Both the position numbers and the translations under genes were made by a program. Shown here piece after piece: positions 12,600-25,828 of a stretch of 64,000 bases of DNA (positions are counted from its first letter, which is position 1; each line of letters starts with the position of its first letter). Origin of the DNA: Verpa conica (Eukaryota > Ascomycota > Pezizomycetes > Pezizales > Morchellaceae). The notes under the pieces were generated by a model. That model saw only the letters and a list, made by a program, of their open reading frames with translations. It searched no databases and was not told the origin of the DNA. The stretch covers positions 496,001 through 560,000 of the forward strand of contig JAUFSD010000025.1 in NCBI GenBank assembly GCA_033030425.1, in the 5' to 3' direction.

Positions 12600-13345
12600 C
12601 CACATATAAGCTAGGGTGCTACGTGCCCCGCAGTAGCAAGGTGTCTATATATGTAGGGAAAGTCCTTGCGTTGACCGCGGCCAACTGTGTACATGTGGGG
12701 GCACAAATGCAATGTGCTTTCCGGTATTTTATGGGGATGCTGATCCAGGGATAATTCAGCGAAGTATAGTTGGATGGAAGATGGGGTTTCAGAACCCCGA
12801 TGCACTTGCGGCTCTCGTCAACATGCTGTTCTCGTAAGACAGATTTTTCTACGCGATGTGGTTGCTGTCAAAATTCCTTGGGGCACCGGCCTAGGAGGTT
12901 AGGTCTGGTTCGACCTGGTGGCCCAATTTGAAACCTTCTCAGGCTCTGACAAAAGGCTTCCCTAGTACATGTTGAGAGAACCGTTACTACCTTCCCGGTT
13001 GATTCTGAGATCTGCAGCCTGTTGGTAGTTGAGCTGTTCGGCCCGCGTCAAATCCCGGTAGAAGAAGTTCTTGGCAGTGCCTGGGCCCACTGGTTGCCCT
13101 AACCTAATTAATCCGCTTTTGAGACTTGCATTTTTAAGTTCTTACCTACACCGAGTATCGTATATATTACTTTTGTACAAGTCACCAATTCCCCGCTCCT
13201 CACCACTATACTTGGCAAAAACACAACCTAACTTTGAGGCTTCCTCACAAAGGCCATCGAAATGTATGATACAGTTGTCCTCAAACTCTAAATCACGAGG
13301 AGTGTATTATCTTAGACTAGGTAGCCTCTTCTCGAAGCTATAATG
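12600..13345 (-). pseudogene. Decayed coding stretch, possibly non-LTR reverse transcriptase/RNase H tail
   Basis: Read on the minus strand, discontinuous open tracts give CIIHFDGLCEEASKLGC (near 13270-13340), then RDLTRAEQLNYQQAADLRIN (near 12980-13080) and GSETPSSIQLYFAEL (near 12740-12790). The last two are reminiscent of the region after RNase H in fungal LINE polyproteins (a TRAEQ... segment followed by ETP-H-like cysteine/histidine motifs). Frames are interrupted by stops and shifts. It could instead be an unrecognised multi-exon gene. Weak call. Confidence 0.22.
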
Positions 13346-15837
13346 GATTGCATTATTATAATCCTCGTTCCTGTCTAGCTAATTTAATATATAAGATTTT
13401 ATCTCTTTAACTTAGGGGAATTAGCGTAACCCGACGGCTGACTGCTACTAATCTGACAATCCGATTTAAGTATATATATGATTTTATTGATTAGAGAAAC
13501 TCCAAGAGCCGGCAGTGGATACTCCCACTATATGTAGTTATGAGCCTCGGAATCTTTTACCCGAAGACCTACATGTACTTAAGGAGTATACTACATGTGT
13601 ATACGCATGCACCGTTATATACATATATACAGTAAGTATACAACGAGCTTCGCCCGGAGGACGAACATCCTGCATCAATAATGATTTGGTACCTTACCTG
13701 AGACAAAGTCGCCCACTAATCGCGAGTAAACGCCTATTTTAGACTGATGAAAAGGGGGGGCTGCCGGTGATACCCTTCAACCCTTACCCCGGTTTGCGCC
13801 TGCAGGCAGTAGCCAGGCTGGATTCATACTCTTGTTCTTTTGCCTGATCATGTATCACCTAGCTCGACCTGCCCACGGTAGCCAAATATATTTACTTTAT
13901 TATACTTGCGGTACAATTTTGGTCCTCCGGTCCCTCAAGGGGTTGTACACGGTCCTAGGCTGAAATTACCACTTTGACTCCCATCAGAGACGAAGTGACT
14001 CAGCAGGTGTTATCTTTCATAATTACAGATCAGAATTATTAGAGTAGGGAGCTGCTCTCGTACTCATTACTTATCCTACCTACATCAAGCGTGCCATGCA
14101 ATACTTGCTGAACTTTATCTCATGTTCTACCCCTATTCTCTTACAAGGGCAGTATAGTGGTGGTGGTTTCAAGTCAGTTACTACTCCCCGAATACTCACC
14201 ACCGGTCCATTGTCCAGCCAGGTTCCACTGACAAAATGCCTGTGGCCATGTTGAACCCAGCGCGTAACTCACTCTCTATTGGCCGCCTTGCCCGTCATGT
14301 CGCAACACCGCTGCTGACGACACACTCGACGTTTTTAAACCGCCGACCCTTCCATGGACATGTTTTCGGATTTATCCAGAATCACAAGGTCCGGGACCTG
14401 CAAATCATCTGGCCTCCTCCGTTGAGTCGTCATTGTGCCTTAAAGGCAGGCGCCACGGCTCTAGGCTTGTTTACCTACATAAACCAAGAGCACTGCCTGT
14501 TCGCCCGTTATTTGCCTGACCTGTCTCTTTAGCCTAGCAAGCATCACATATCGTGTTTCCCTTCCCCCAAAAGCAAAGTTAAAAACAAAAACAAGTGCCG
14601 ACAAGTATCGGGAATAACATAAAGCGGCGATAATAATAACAGGGCAGACTTTACAAACAAGGTGGTGGTCACAGCAGCAGCAGCCTTCCTTTCTCACTTA
14701 TATGTAACCGCGCTGCCTTATGACAAGCATATGAATGCCCTCAACTGACAATATCTTGCCCTGTCGTGAGGCTAACCATTTGGTAAATCTTATACGAGAC
14801 GATTAAACAACCGGGCAGCTGGGCTGATAATATAACCCCTCCTGTGCTTTCTCCGAGAGTGTTTACTGTGGCACGAAGGAGCCCATCTCATGTATGCGTG
14901 TGTATGTGCATTTAGTAGATATTCTCTAAAAATCACCAGGATCGGCTAGGAGGCGAATAAGAAAACACTCCCTCCTGTCGCAAAGCTTGAAGTCAACCGA
15001 GACAAGCTTACAACTAGCAACCCCTTCTTCACAAGGGTGACTGATGGCGATGATTGCCACGTAGCTGCCTACCAACGCGGCGGAGGTTGATAAAGATAAT
15101 AACGTAACAAATTATTTTGGTTTGTCCAAACATCTCTATATTTAAGGAGTTTCTTATGAGAGCTGACCTCTTAAATACGGGCATGAGTATACTGCGCATG
15201 ATTGTAACAAAGGAAAACATGTTTTCAAGTACACAAGACCTCCTTTCACCATTCCTGCGCTATCGTGCGGAGAAGAAAAGGAACACTTCCATATGTAATC
15301 TCCGTCACCACTATTCCCCAAGTCTCAAGAAACAAGATGGAGGGGGTTGTAAAAAAAAAAAAAAAACCGAAAATACATGCTTTATATGCAAGACGCCATA
15401 AACCCCCAAAAGTAAATACACGAGAGTGACCACACAAGTCAAACTAAAAAAAGAAAAAAATAAGCTCTAGAAAGTCATTTTCATCGCACGTGAAAGGCCT
15501 ATAATCTTCCACTTGCCAGAAAAGAATAATAGAGGTAAATAAAAACAGAGAAATGTTTGTAAAAAAAAAAAAAAAGACCGATAAAACTCCTTACTACCGC
15601 CAGCGCTATCCATGAAGCAGAAAATAAGAAAATTCAAATCTCAAAACCATATCGCTCCACCTCACTAAAAAAGAAAGTAAACCCAGAATTTTGAACAAAA
15701 TCATAGCACATTCGTGTGTAAAATTATCATTACCCGCTATCACGGTATAGGAGAGTTTTTCCCCCTTCCCCTCTTTTTACTCATGAGATTTTACTCTATG
15801 GTTGAAACCCCCTATCCAGTAGCCGGTAAGGAATCGC

Positions 15838-17206
15838 CTAAAAGACAGGAACGCCTTGTGGAGCCCGGATAATCGACTGCTGTACTTTTTCAACATCGTC
15901 CAAGGCATGGAGAAAATGTGAGTGCCAGTTTTTCTGACTTGGAGGTGAAGGGAAATCTGTGGGGGTAACGGGAACGATAATGGGACTAACATCTCCGGAT
16001 GGAGAGTTAGTCTCGTTATAAAATTGAGAATTGACCGAGGAAGATTCGGACGGGGGTGGTGTTGCAAGGGGCTTAGAAAATAAGAAAGGATTGGGCCTTG
16101 AGGTTTGGGTGGTTTGAGGTGTAGTGGAAGGGGTGGAATCTGGGGTAAAGAGACCGGCAGCTTTGGACTGGAAGGGTGTAGTGGGTAGCTGGAAATGTTC
16201 CGGCTCCACAAGACCTGAGCTGTTAGAACCCTCCGAGAGAGGCGGGCTATCCATAGGACCAGGACCAGTAGTGAACCTATGGCAGGACATGATCCGGTAC
16301 CTCAGTTCCTGGATTGTTATTCTCTTCTGTGGATTGCACTCAAAGATGAGACGAAGAATGGCATCGAGTTCCGAAGATAATGGCAAGATGGTCCTTAGCA
16401 TGCGTGGATCCTTTAGGTATGCACGGAATGTGCTATCTGAAGCAGAGGCCCGTTTCCAAGGGTTCCGGCCACATGTAAGATTCACAAGGATAACTCCAAG
16501 AGACCAGACATCGTTTGGAGCGGAGGCATAGCAGCTTGTATTCCGTGGAGAAGATTGTTGACATTCTATGAAATAATGTTAGTTTTTTAACGTATCTGAA
16601 AATAAACTTATCAATCGTACCAGGAGACATATAAAATGTTGAGCCACATCCAAAGTCAGAAGTGATCGCTTCTGTGGTAGCAAGGCCAAAATCTGCAAGC
16701 TTAACAGTAAGGCCACCGTTGGTAACAAGAACATTTTCCGGCTTAAGATCACGGTGGTAAATCCCCATAGAGTGACAATGTTCTACGGCATCCAGAAGCT
16801 GAAGAAAAACCCGTTTAGCCAGGATATCATTCCCAACGTAGTGGCCGCGTTCGGTGATATTGGTAAAAAGGTCACCTTCCGGGCAATACTCGATGATAAC
16901 ATAGGTGCAATCAGTAGTGTCGAGAACTTTCACCAAAGAAACCACGTTCGGATGGGCGCTGGCTTTGTGGTGAAGTGCAATTTCACGTTGCTGAAATCGC
17001 TTTTGTCGCGCATCTAAACCGGCCTTTGACAGCGCTTTTACGGCGAACGGGGTACAGGTGAAAATATCCACGGCGGTGTAAACGACCCCATAGGCTCCCA
17101 ATCCAAGTATTCCAGTGAGTTCCAGACGCCCAGCCAGTAATTGTCCTATTCGGTCCTCCGGACGGGCAGTGGAAGATGAACTCGAGTTTGACGATGAGTT
17201 GCTCAT
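15838..17206 (-). CDS. Ser/Thr protein kinase of the Ran1/Pat1-Ksp1 group
   Basis: Two exons (16621-17206, 15838-16565) with a 55-nt intron, GTACGA...CTAAC...CATAG, encode 437 residues. After a Ser-rich head, RIGQLLAGRLELTGILGLGA starts the kinase fold. Visible motifs: glycine loop GLGAYGVV, ATP lysine in FAVKALSK, catalytic HRDLKPEN, metal-binding DFGLA, P+1 region GSTFYMSPE (split by the intron), APNDVWSLG and NLTCGRNPWKRA. The last 150 residues are Ser/Pro/Thr-rich and unstructured. The group includes fission-yeast Ran1/Pat1, which restrains meiosis, and budding-yeast Ksp1/Sks1/Vhs1, linked to nutrient signalling. Start at the ATG before SNSSS; the reading frame continues upstream, but the homologous part begins here. 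Confidence 0.9.
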
Positions 17207-20200
17207 TTTGAGGGATTGATGACGAATAATTAAACTTAGAAATAAATAAATAAATAAATAAAATAAAAAAAGTTGATGTAAATTCCTCACAAGGCCGGTA
17301 GATATTAACAGGAATGAAGTGATTGAAGCCGAGGTTGATTAGGTCCAGGGATTATTATCGAACACCACGAGGATAAAGAGTTGGTTGAGGTTTAACCTTT
17401 GGGGCCTGGGGAAATCCTAAGAGGAGATCGAGGAATCAAGGGAGTATATAAAAGATGAGTGATGTCGAAATGATGTTGCCCCAGGTCGATCACGATGACT
17501 TCGCCGGGTGACGGGCGAGACGGGGGGTTAGGGCGAATGTTTATAGGAGCCAACAAGGACTGGTCCTGATGACGAGAGGCTAACTAAAAGCTGAGCCTTC
17601 TACTCCCAGCACACACACCTGCATGGTGTATAAGGTATAAAGCGAGGTGGGGGGTAGTGAATGGGTGAGAGCCAAGAGGATGGGTGACGGGGTAAGTGAA
17701 TGGCGTGGATGTAGGATGTTCTGGTCAGGTATGGTAGGTACTTTCATGGAGGCTAGAGAGTAGGAGGACGCGGCTGCAGCATCGGCGGAGCGATTCGGCC
17801 ATGATAGACGTATTTTATTTTTGGGGCATAATAGGCATTGGCTCCAGCCGCGCATGGATGGTAGCCATGTACTCTACAGAATATGTCCGGACAGTTGTGT
17901 GGGTACCAGACAGCACATAAAGAGCGTACCTACCTAACTAGCACATAATCTCGTTAGCCCTGAGCCAGATGACAAACATGAGAATTGGTCAAGGGGCCAA
18001 CCCCAGGTCGTCTTTGAGGCGGGGCGTAAACCAGAGGGCGCAGACAGCCAGGCCTGCTATGCCAGCGAACAATGACGACTAGGATTATGAGTGAGCGGCC
18101 GCAGTGTGGGCACTAGCAAGGAAAAAGGTTGGTGTGAAAATTAATAATGAATGTTCTATATTTTGGGGGGTCAAAATTGCCCCAAGTTTTTTTGAGGGGC
18201 AACGGCATTTAGGTTCACGTACACTATACATTTCTCACCTGGCGTAGTGCCATTACCGATGCATTACTTCTAAGAAGGCAACAAAGAGGAGAAAACGAAA
18301 GGAACTGTACGAGGCGATAGACAGCTACTGTTGCGCGAGAAAATGAGAGGCGCTCTCCTGTTATGAGTCTGCAGTTGCATGAACTTGACAACCGGCATCA
18401 CATCATACCAACCCTCAAGGAATTTGTATTTTAGAGTAATGGCTGCTCTAACAGTCCTAGAAGGTTCAGGGTATTTAGATCCTGAGTGGGCACAGGTACG
18501 TTTATCGTAGAAAATGACAGCAATACTGTGAATTGCAATTCCAAATATGGTGTTGGATAACATTGCTGCCCCGCGTTGATGGCTGCTGCAAGCGAAGGGA
18601 GACACAAATACCAACCGAGCCACGATGCTCCACAAAAAAACCTTATTAGTCCCTTAGATGGCCGCAATCATGTACATAAGCCCGGTTTCGGTCGAAAATT
18701 TTATCACACAGGAGCCCATATGACCTTTACTCCGAGAGACCCTGGATGCGTGGAGCTGCAACTCCCCCGAGAAACATCTATTCGCGTTCAAGGGCCAAGA
18801 CTAAAATAAGAAAAGTACATAGTTCATCAGATATTGTTATACGTTTTGACACTAGCACTAAAAGTCGAAACTGCGACGCTCCCGAGCAAAATACAACCGT
18901 GATGGGTCCTAGCGAGCCAGCTGGTCGGGAATGAGTGTGGGGCAGGCCGAAAAAGTTGTTTGGGTACTATCAACCTCCGTAATAAATCTCACGATCCCCG
19001 ACCACTCCAAAAGTCTTTGCTCCGTATGATGTGGCTTTCCATGCTATAATGGATTTTCACCTTTGGGTCCCCACTATCCAAATGGAGCCATTGACCCCCC
19101 CTTTAGGTGAATTATTGCGACGGAACTTATTTTTTCTAGGCACAACCCCTTCTTTCACCTAATAATGCTGGCCGCATGCGTTTGGTTAACAACTTTGGAT
19201 TACTCCTGTATCCTCAATCCTGAACATAACGAACTTTGCACCTCCAAGCGACAAAATTTCTTCAATCGAAAAATACCTACGTGGCTCGACTGATGCCTGT
19301 CAAGGCCTCTTCACCGTTCCTAGTAATTCCCACCCCCAAGTGAGTCAACCAACACATTTCCCGATTTCGATGCTGGTATGCCAAATTGAGATCCATGCGT
19401 CACAGAGTGGGGTGCGTTCTTACCGCATCGTGAGCCCCAACAAATCACAACCCTAGCCTCACGGACGCAGAAGGACAAGCCTCTTTGATAGGCTTCCAGA
19501 GTAGGGTTCTCTAGCCTGTCTCGTGTCCGCGTGTCGGAGAAAAAACGTCGGATCAGTCTTTGTCCAAAGCCATGTTCTACTCCCAATCCCACGCAGACTG
19601 AGACGGGAAAACCATCAATCACGGCTGCAGAAATCAGGAATACCCCACAGCTACATTCGAAAGAACGATCAAATAAAATTTTCTGTGCCATGTCTCCATC
19701 GGTCCCGAGGATCGTGAACGGCGTTGAAGATCGCAGGCACACAGAACTATGTAACAAACTTGTTTGATTCGCTGAATGGGGGATCCGATTCTAGCTCGGA
19801 AGTTCCTCGTAGCCAAGATAGATTCAAAACAACGTGCACTGGCCGGATCTTGGTATGCCCGCCACAGGCCAACCCGGCATAGAGCGTTAAATAAATCTCC
19901 CAGTGAAGCCGCCGGGATAGCTAAGCCGTTATTTCTATGTTTGGTTCCACAAATTTACCCGGGCAACACAAAACCATTCGCATAATAAGTGCCGATAAGG
20001 ATGGCCATTGTTATACAGCACACTAGATCGTGATCTCTTATAGCCGTAGAGAGATAATAGTTTCCTTTGTAATCGATACCGCTTACGCGGAATATGAAAC
20101 ATAGAGGTAAGCCAATAAAGATGACTCGCCCCGACTTCTAGTTTGCCACTACAAGAAACTCCAAAGACCGTTCGCGCCAAGCTTCAATATATTTCATAGC

Positions 20201-22452
20201 CATTTCGAGATTCTAGATCTCGCCTGATAGGCAGGGTAATGTGGCTTGAGAAGGCCAATTATGTGCTCACGCTGACGCGCATTGAGAATCAAGGACCCTG
20301 TTTCTGGATATGTTTTTAACCGCATTTAGTAAGAAATAAAATGACCTCGTGATTGACCAAGAAGAAACGGGCCCCTTACAGCCGCGGCCTATTTAAATAT
20401 CACTCGTTGCACAGATTGCGCAGCCGTGACGACAATCCCCTGGCAATCAGTGGCGTCTATTAAGGTGCATCTAATCCAGCACCCAACCTTACAGGGCGAT
20501 GAGGCATGATATCTTTTGGTAACCTTGTATAGGTTTATCGATCAGGTCTTACAATCTCAGACAGCTGTACTACTAGCAAAACATAAATTAGCAGCAATCT
20601 GACAAAACTGGACAAGAAAAATCAACTCCTTTATACCAAATAAATTAATAATTATATTACTCAGGCATTTACTAAATACTCGTAGTGAGAAGAGACACAG
20701 CACTAAAACTCACCAAAATCATATAAAAAGCCAGGTATAAGCTATTTATAGTATCTAGAACCACTGTGATAAATCTATATTGTTATTGTGATTGTGTTTA
20801 CTGTCTTCTCATGTTGTTTTGTTGCTACTACCTCCCACACACATAATTTTGAGTGTCGCCTAAGGTTGCAACCTCCCTACGAGTATTTAATAAACACCTC
20901 AGTATCACCCACCATCAATTCCTCCTGGTTCGTGCATAGCCAGTAACCGGGCTTACCAGCTCTTCTACAGAGTATTTAACGGGGTATAACAGAAGTGATT
21001 GTAACCTATTTGAATTATAGCTCTAATCTGCGCACATTTTTACACTTTGTTAGGTAAATGGATTTGAAATTGCCCTCCTTGTAATGGCTTTAGATTTATC
21101 TTGATCTAGAGCACCTACGGCATCTTTATTAGGTTCTTTATGCAAGTTCGTTTTAGCTACAGACGCTGTATACAGTCTAGTTCATCTCGAATAGAGATCT
21201 TTTAATGGCTCAGTGTGGAAAGTATTTATCGTGTTTCCCTAGAATTGGTTTCCTTGGTACGGAGTTTTCTTCGGGCAAAGTTACTGTTTAAGTACTACAC
21301 CTGAACGAGAGTACATATCACTACCTCAGCTATTACTACAATTTATTTAGATCCTGCTTATACCTAGTTAAACAGTTTATCCCTCAATCTAGTTTCATAA
21401 ATTATGTAGAGAGATAGGGAGGGTGGGCTCCCAAGGCAAATAACTAAATACCTCTATCTCGGAAAACAGACTAGTGACATCTATCGGCCTAATATGTCGC
21501 AACTGTATACTCATTAGACTCGATCCCTTTTTTTGCTAGTTTGCCGTAGGTACTAGAGATTGGGGTGGGGTGTATAAATCTTATTTTTTTGGTTTGTGGG
21601 TTCTGATAGTAGTAGATAGAATTACAAATTTATATAGCTAGTAATATTTGGTACTGATAAATTTCATGTCGATCACTAGGGCAAATACGTAAGCCCCCTT
21701 TCTACTTTATAGTCTACGGCTTGTTTACAAGCCTTTTTACTTAGACCATTGTGATGGCTGTTTTATGTACAGTTGTCATTAGCCATTACTGAATAACTAT
21801 CACTCAATATAACTTTACTATTTACTAGTTAATATCATTGCTACTGAACTACAACAAAGCGATCAGGACTAGGAAATAATGTGGTTTTATCTCAGAAGTG
21901 CAGAAATAAGTTTTTATGCTCTATAAAGCTATGGTTCCGTAAATAGAGAAAGCCGATGTCTAAGAATAGGACTAAGAACAATAAACCTCTCAAGTATTTA
22001 CAGCCTTATAATGAGCTAGTTTAGTTCCACCTTAATTATTCAAGATTGTAACCGTTTCCTGGCAAGGATTTGGAACGTATACATGATTTATTTACAAGAA
22101 ATCGTTTCAAAACCGTACAGAGGAGCGTAGCTGCACACCATGAAGAATAAAAATCGAGCTCCTAGTTCGGTAAGGGAAAAAAGGTGTTGGTTTCGCTGGT
22201 AGCTACGAGCCTGACACTAAATTCGATTCCATTGGGAGGTGAAAACCGGAAGGTGCGTCTAAAGACTCCGAGAGAGCGACATATCAATGCCAACTAAATA
22301 GTAGTGGTCGTGATAACCCAATGATGTACCCATAAAACTAGCTGGCGATTAAGTGAAAGAGTCTCAATGGGTCCGATTAAGGGAAAAAAAATTCTAATTG
22401 GGAGGCCCGGAAAAAAGAAATATAATGATAGACTCGGGAGGAAAAATAACAG
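17207..22452. other. 5-kb intergenic region, no gene supported
   Basis: The part next to 17206 is the kinase 5' region. Open frames at 17580-17855, 18270-18667, 18576-18934, 19320-19816 and 19935-20180 give no recognisable domain on either strand and no conserved splice joins. From about 20500 to 22300 the sequence is AT-rich with stops in every frame. Confidence 0.45.
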
Positions 22453-24192
22453 CTACCTCCTTCCAGCAGCAGCCTTGGCCCTTTCCCTCTCCTTCTTAAC
22501 CTCACTGTAGTCCATAACCTTCCGAGTGCGAAACTGTTGGGCCCGTTTGTACTTGCAATATAGTGAAATAAAATCCTGTTTCGTAAATCGGTAATAGGTT
22601 AGTGATCCTGTGATGTGGGACGAAAAACGCGGAAAAGACAAAGTTATAAATAGGAACACCGGTGGTTTTCCGTTACGAAAGACACCAATATCCTCGTTTT
22701 CGGCCTTTGCCGTAGAATCGGCTGCTCCAATCCAATAAATCTGAATTGTAAAATATATAGGAAAAGGGTAATTCAATAGGAGTGTTTTCGCATAAACATA
22801 CCTTCAAAACAACTGCTATCAAACCACCAACCACATTTCTTACAACACCTTCCGGTAAGCACTTCCTCACTACGTCACCTCCCCAAGCTTTAGGCCATTT
22901 CCCAAGGATATTCTCTCCCACCATCCTAGCCACACTAGGCCATAACAAAGCTCCTAGAATCATGTTTGTAATGTTGCTCCCTTGAACAATGATATTATGA
23001 TTCTCCAGGCGTACTTCTCCATCCCACCCATTTACAACTTCTTCCCTTTGTCCATTCTCGGCAAGCCTTTCCCCTTGAGCATTGTTGATGTTTTCTGGCC
23101 TTCTTTGGTTATTATTATCTTGTTGTTCGGAGCTTTCTAAAGCGTAAGCTGGCGTCACATCTTTAATCCACTGCTCCTCATACGGGCCTATAAGGCGGTT
23201 CCATAGGCTATTATATGATACCCTTAGATACGGCAATAGTGCTAATGTTATAGCAGGTGACGGTGGAAATGAGATGTAGAGTGGGTCAGAATGACAGAAA
23301 AATATCAATGGGAGGACCGGAAGGGCAGATTCGAACGTTCGTGTTCGAGAAGCTACGAGTACAAAAGGAATTAGTGGTAGTCCAATGCCTAGCCCTATAT
23401 CTTTACATTAGCTACATGTAGTTTATAACTGAAGGAATGGCAGCATACTCCAGGTCCAAGAAAATTCGGAATCTGGGCCTAAAAGGACTCGATTTGCATA
23501 TTCAGGTCCACAAACAGCGTATATTGTATTGACTCCTACCAAAAATGGTTAATTTTTTACCTACAAGGACAAAATCTTATCTAGAGCAAATCAGAGGATA
23601 ATTTACCATAGACTGTGCAAGCCACAAATACTACTGAACCTACACCTATAGGAAAACGGTATTAAGGGTCAGCATACATGCCCGAGGGACTCTGATGTAT
23701 TTGTGGGAGGGGCAAACCAGCAAGTATTAAAACTGGTACAGCTTTGCCTACAGCCCTCCCTGCCCCTTCAACCACCTCCAATACCATACTCCTTTTTTGC
23801 TTCAGCCTAATCTGGGTCTTGCACTGAGGGCAAGCAATTTTCCCACCAGAGTTGTTGTTTTCCGACCTTTGGAGGTCTGCGATCCACTCTAGCAGACAGG
23901 ACTCATGGGCTATGAGCGTGCATCTACATGGAGACTTCCAGTCGCTTTTTGGTGCTTCCTCTTCGGTATCGCTTGTGTAGCAGATCCAGCAACGTTTTTC
24001 CTCTTCTTCGATAATTTCTCTTTGTTCTTGTAATGGCACGGAAGATCCAGAGACTCGTGGAGTTAGCTGGATAAGAGATGTTGTTTGGATATCGGTTTGA
24101 GAGGCAGTAGAGTCCACAGATGAGCTGGTTGGCCTGACAAGCTCCCCCCCCGACGCACGCCGGGGCTGGGGGACGACCTGTAAATTCGACAT
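22453..24192 (-). CDS. RING-CH (RINGv, MARCH-type) membrane E3 ubiquitin ligase
   Basis: Five exons (23718-24192, 23607-23645, 23449-23535, 22802-23394, 22453-22740) join in phase to about 493 residues. The first exon holds a C4HC3 RING-CH finger: CWICY, then SPCRC, H-x2-C in HESC, and CPQCK. Hydrophobic segments follow (VLILAG...GSVVFVACTVYG; GLGIGLPLIPFVLVASRT), then a conserved-looking DPLYIS...VSYNSLWNRLIGPYEEQW. The C-terminus is basic (YCKYKRAQQFRTRKVMDY). The layout is that of fungal MARCH5-like ligases, which ubiquitinate targets at organelle membranes. Introns have GTTTGC, GTAAAT, GTATGC and GTATGT donors. An extra intron inside the last exon cannot be excluded. Confidence 0.85.
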
Positions 24193-24308
24193 ATTATGGA
24201 AAGTCTGGAGCCGCTTTAGCAGGAATGAATATTAGGGAGTCTAGAGGCTACTGATGACAACGACAAATGGGTGACGATGATGCTTGATTTCGCGTCAGTA
24301 GTCATGTA

Positions 24309-24409
24309 CTCGGGTGCGAGGGTAAGTCTAGCGACAGGTGGCGGTGCTAGCCAGCAAATTACTGAGTATTGCACCGCCACCTGTCGCCAGACTTACCCTC
24401 ATACCCGAG
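24309..24409. mobile_element. 101-bp near-perfect hairpin MITE with TA flanks
   Basis: The left arm, CTCGGGTGCGAGGGTAAG and on through GACAGGTGGCGGTGC, returns inverted on the right with about three mismatches; the loop is about 25 bp. TA is found at 24307-24308 and 24410-24411. It sits between the divergent starts of the RING-CH gene and the small plus-strand gene, so it may touch both promoters. Confidence 0.75.
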
Positions 24410-24551
24410 TACTGTGTCCGATAAGATGGTATAGATTAGATTTAAATGCAGACATTAAACACATACAAAGGTATTGTCATTATGCGCCTTACGCAAGAAT
24501 AAAATTAATCCCACCTCTGCCCACGATTGTGACCAGGCACCAATCAGCAAA

Positions 24552-25038
24552 ATGCTCCCATCACGAATTCTATTCCAACGGCTCTACAAAGCAAAGAGGC
24601 CATGGCCCCCAGACTTCTCATTGCTGACACAAAAACACCAATTCAGTCTGGAACGGCGATATAGGCGTCGTGCAAAACTGAAATGGGCGAGACCTAGGTT
24701 ACATAAGATTGTGCGTATGGCGCAGTGGGGGAGTGCTGTCTGTCCGTCACCCTTACAAAGGCTTTTTTTTCGCGGTCTTAAATTTCTGATAATAAATTCA
24801 ACAAAAAATAGTTGTCCTATGGTATTCGGTTTTCTGGGCGGACTGGGGAAATAATCCCCACCCATTTGGACCTGTATGTCTGCTACTACCTGTGTATTAT
24901 CACTTTTCGTCTTCTTATTTCATGGTTTTCTAGGTCCGTGAATGGGCCGCAAGTCTGAAAAAATCCTTCTGGTCTACGGCCTCCCCTTCACGTCCCGGAT
25001 TCTCTACTCGACCGAAAGGTCCGTCCTCTTCTGAGTAG
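24552..25038 (+). CDS. Small conserved basic membrane protein, function unknown
   Basis: Three exons: 24552-24732, 24812-24873, 24934-25038; phases agree and the product is 115 residues. Exon 1 reads RPWPPDFSLLTQKHQFSLER and YRRRAKLKWARPRLHK, a very basic block that I recall as conserved in small ascomycete proteins without being able to name the family. Exon 2 adds a single hydrophobic stretch (VLWYSVFWADWG) that could be one membrane helix; the tail is Ser/Pro-rich. Donors GTGCTG and GTATGT, acceptors AATAG and TCTAG. A mitochondrial inner-membrane location would suit the composition, but that is inference. Confidence 0.7.
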
Positions 25039-25828
25039 GGTTGGCATATTCGATGGAACGTCACCAGATTTAGCTATTAAAGGTTCAAGTTCTACTATTA
25101 TTTGGCGTTAATGATATAGAGCTGAGAATGTGGTTAGCCTCACCATATACCTCGTATAAACACCTATCACTTCTGATATAAATACTCAGCCGGAGGGTCG
25201 ACTATAGTAGATAATAACACAAGTTACAAAATATTGCCTACGTGTTAGTCGAGGAGTAATATATTTTATAGGTTGTGAAGCCTTCCATTAATATGGATAC
25301 ATTCTGACTGTGATGATCTACTTTGAAGTAGAGTGTCTAAGACATTGCTGTAATTGTATATTAAAATGAAGATGGACCAAGTATTGATTTTTGCATGATT
25401 TTGGACCTGCGAGTTCGAGCGAATATCCTAAGAACCTACTGGATAATTGAAAGTGATTTAAGGTATTAGAATTAGAGGTAGATAGTAGGGTGTTTCTCTA
25501 GCTACATGTACCCCACTAGCCAAATTATTTGCCGCAATTACATGTATATAGATGGCCACAAATTTTAACTAATGTGTTTTGCCATCAAATCAATGATTAG
25601 GGCTGAGGTGGTGGTGATAGTATATAATTAGACTCTAGAGTTTTGATCGAAGATTGCTCAAGTCAAAGTAATATAATAGTTAAGTTAATGATACTCCTAG
25701 CGGCCTGGGATAACCTGATACCTCTTGTTTATTTGCACTTAGTTTTCGCTCCGCTCTATAATGAACAAAGAGGACTTCCTATGAACTAGGTTCTGTACAC
25801 ACTACCACTTCTTAAAGTAATAAAGGCT
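25039..25828. other. Intergenic, AT-rich
   Basis: Lies between the convergent 3' ends of the small basic protein gene (+) and ATP14 (-). No coding pattern or repeat recognised. Confidence 0.5.

Larger units (their letters stand above)
9666..15837. other. 6-kb intergenic region, mostly unrecognised
   Basis: Contains the TA-flanked MITE at 10871-11112 and a coding-like but broken stretch at about 12600-13345 (separate entries). Long A tracts occur at about 15351-15366 and 15560-15573. The open frames at 9698-9937, 10126-10450, 11932-12183, 12269-12463, 14236-14532 and 15117-15401 match nothing I recognise and lack matched splice sites. I support no intact gene. Confidence 0.45.

Noticed and set aside
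19320..19757. 145-codon minus-strand frame
   Set aside because: No recognisable domain, no splice partners, and overlapping frames on the other strand are of similar length. Likely chance in a GC-richer patch.
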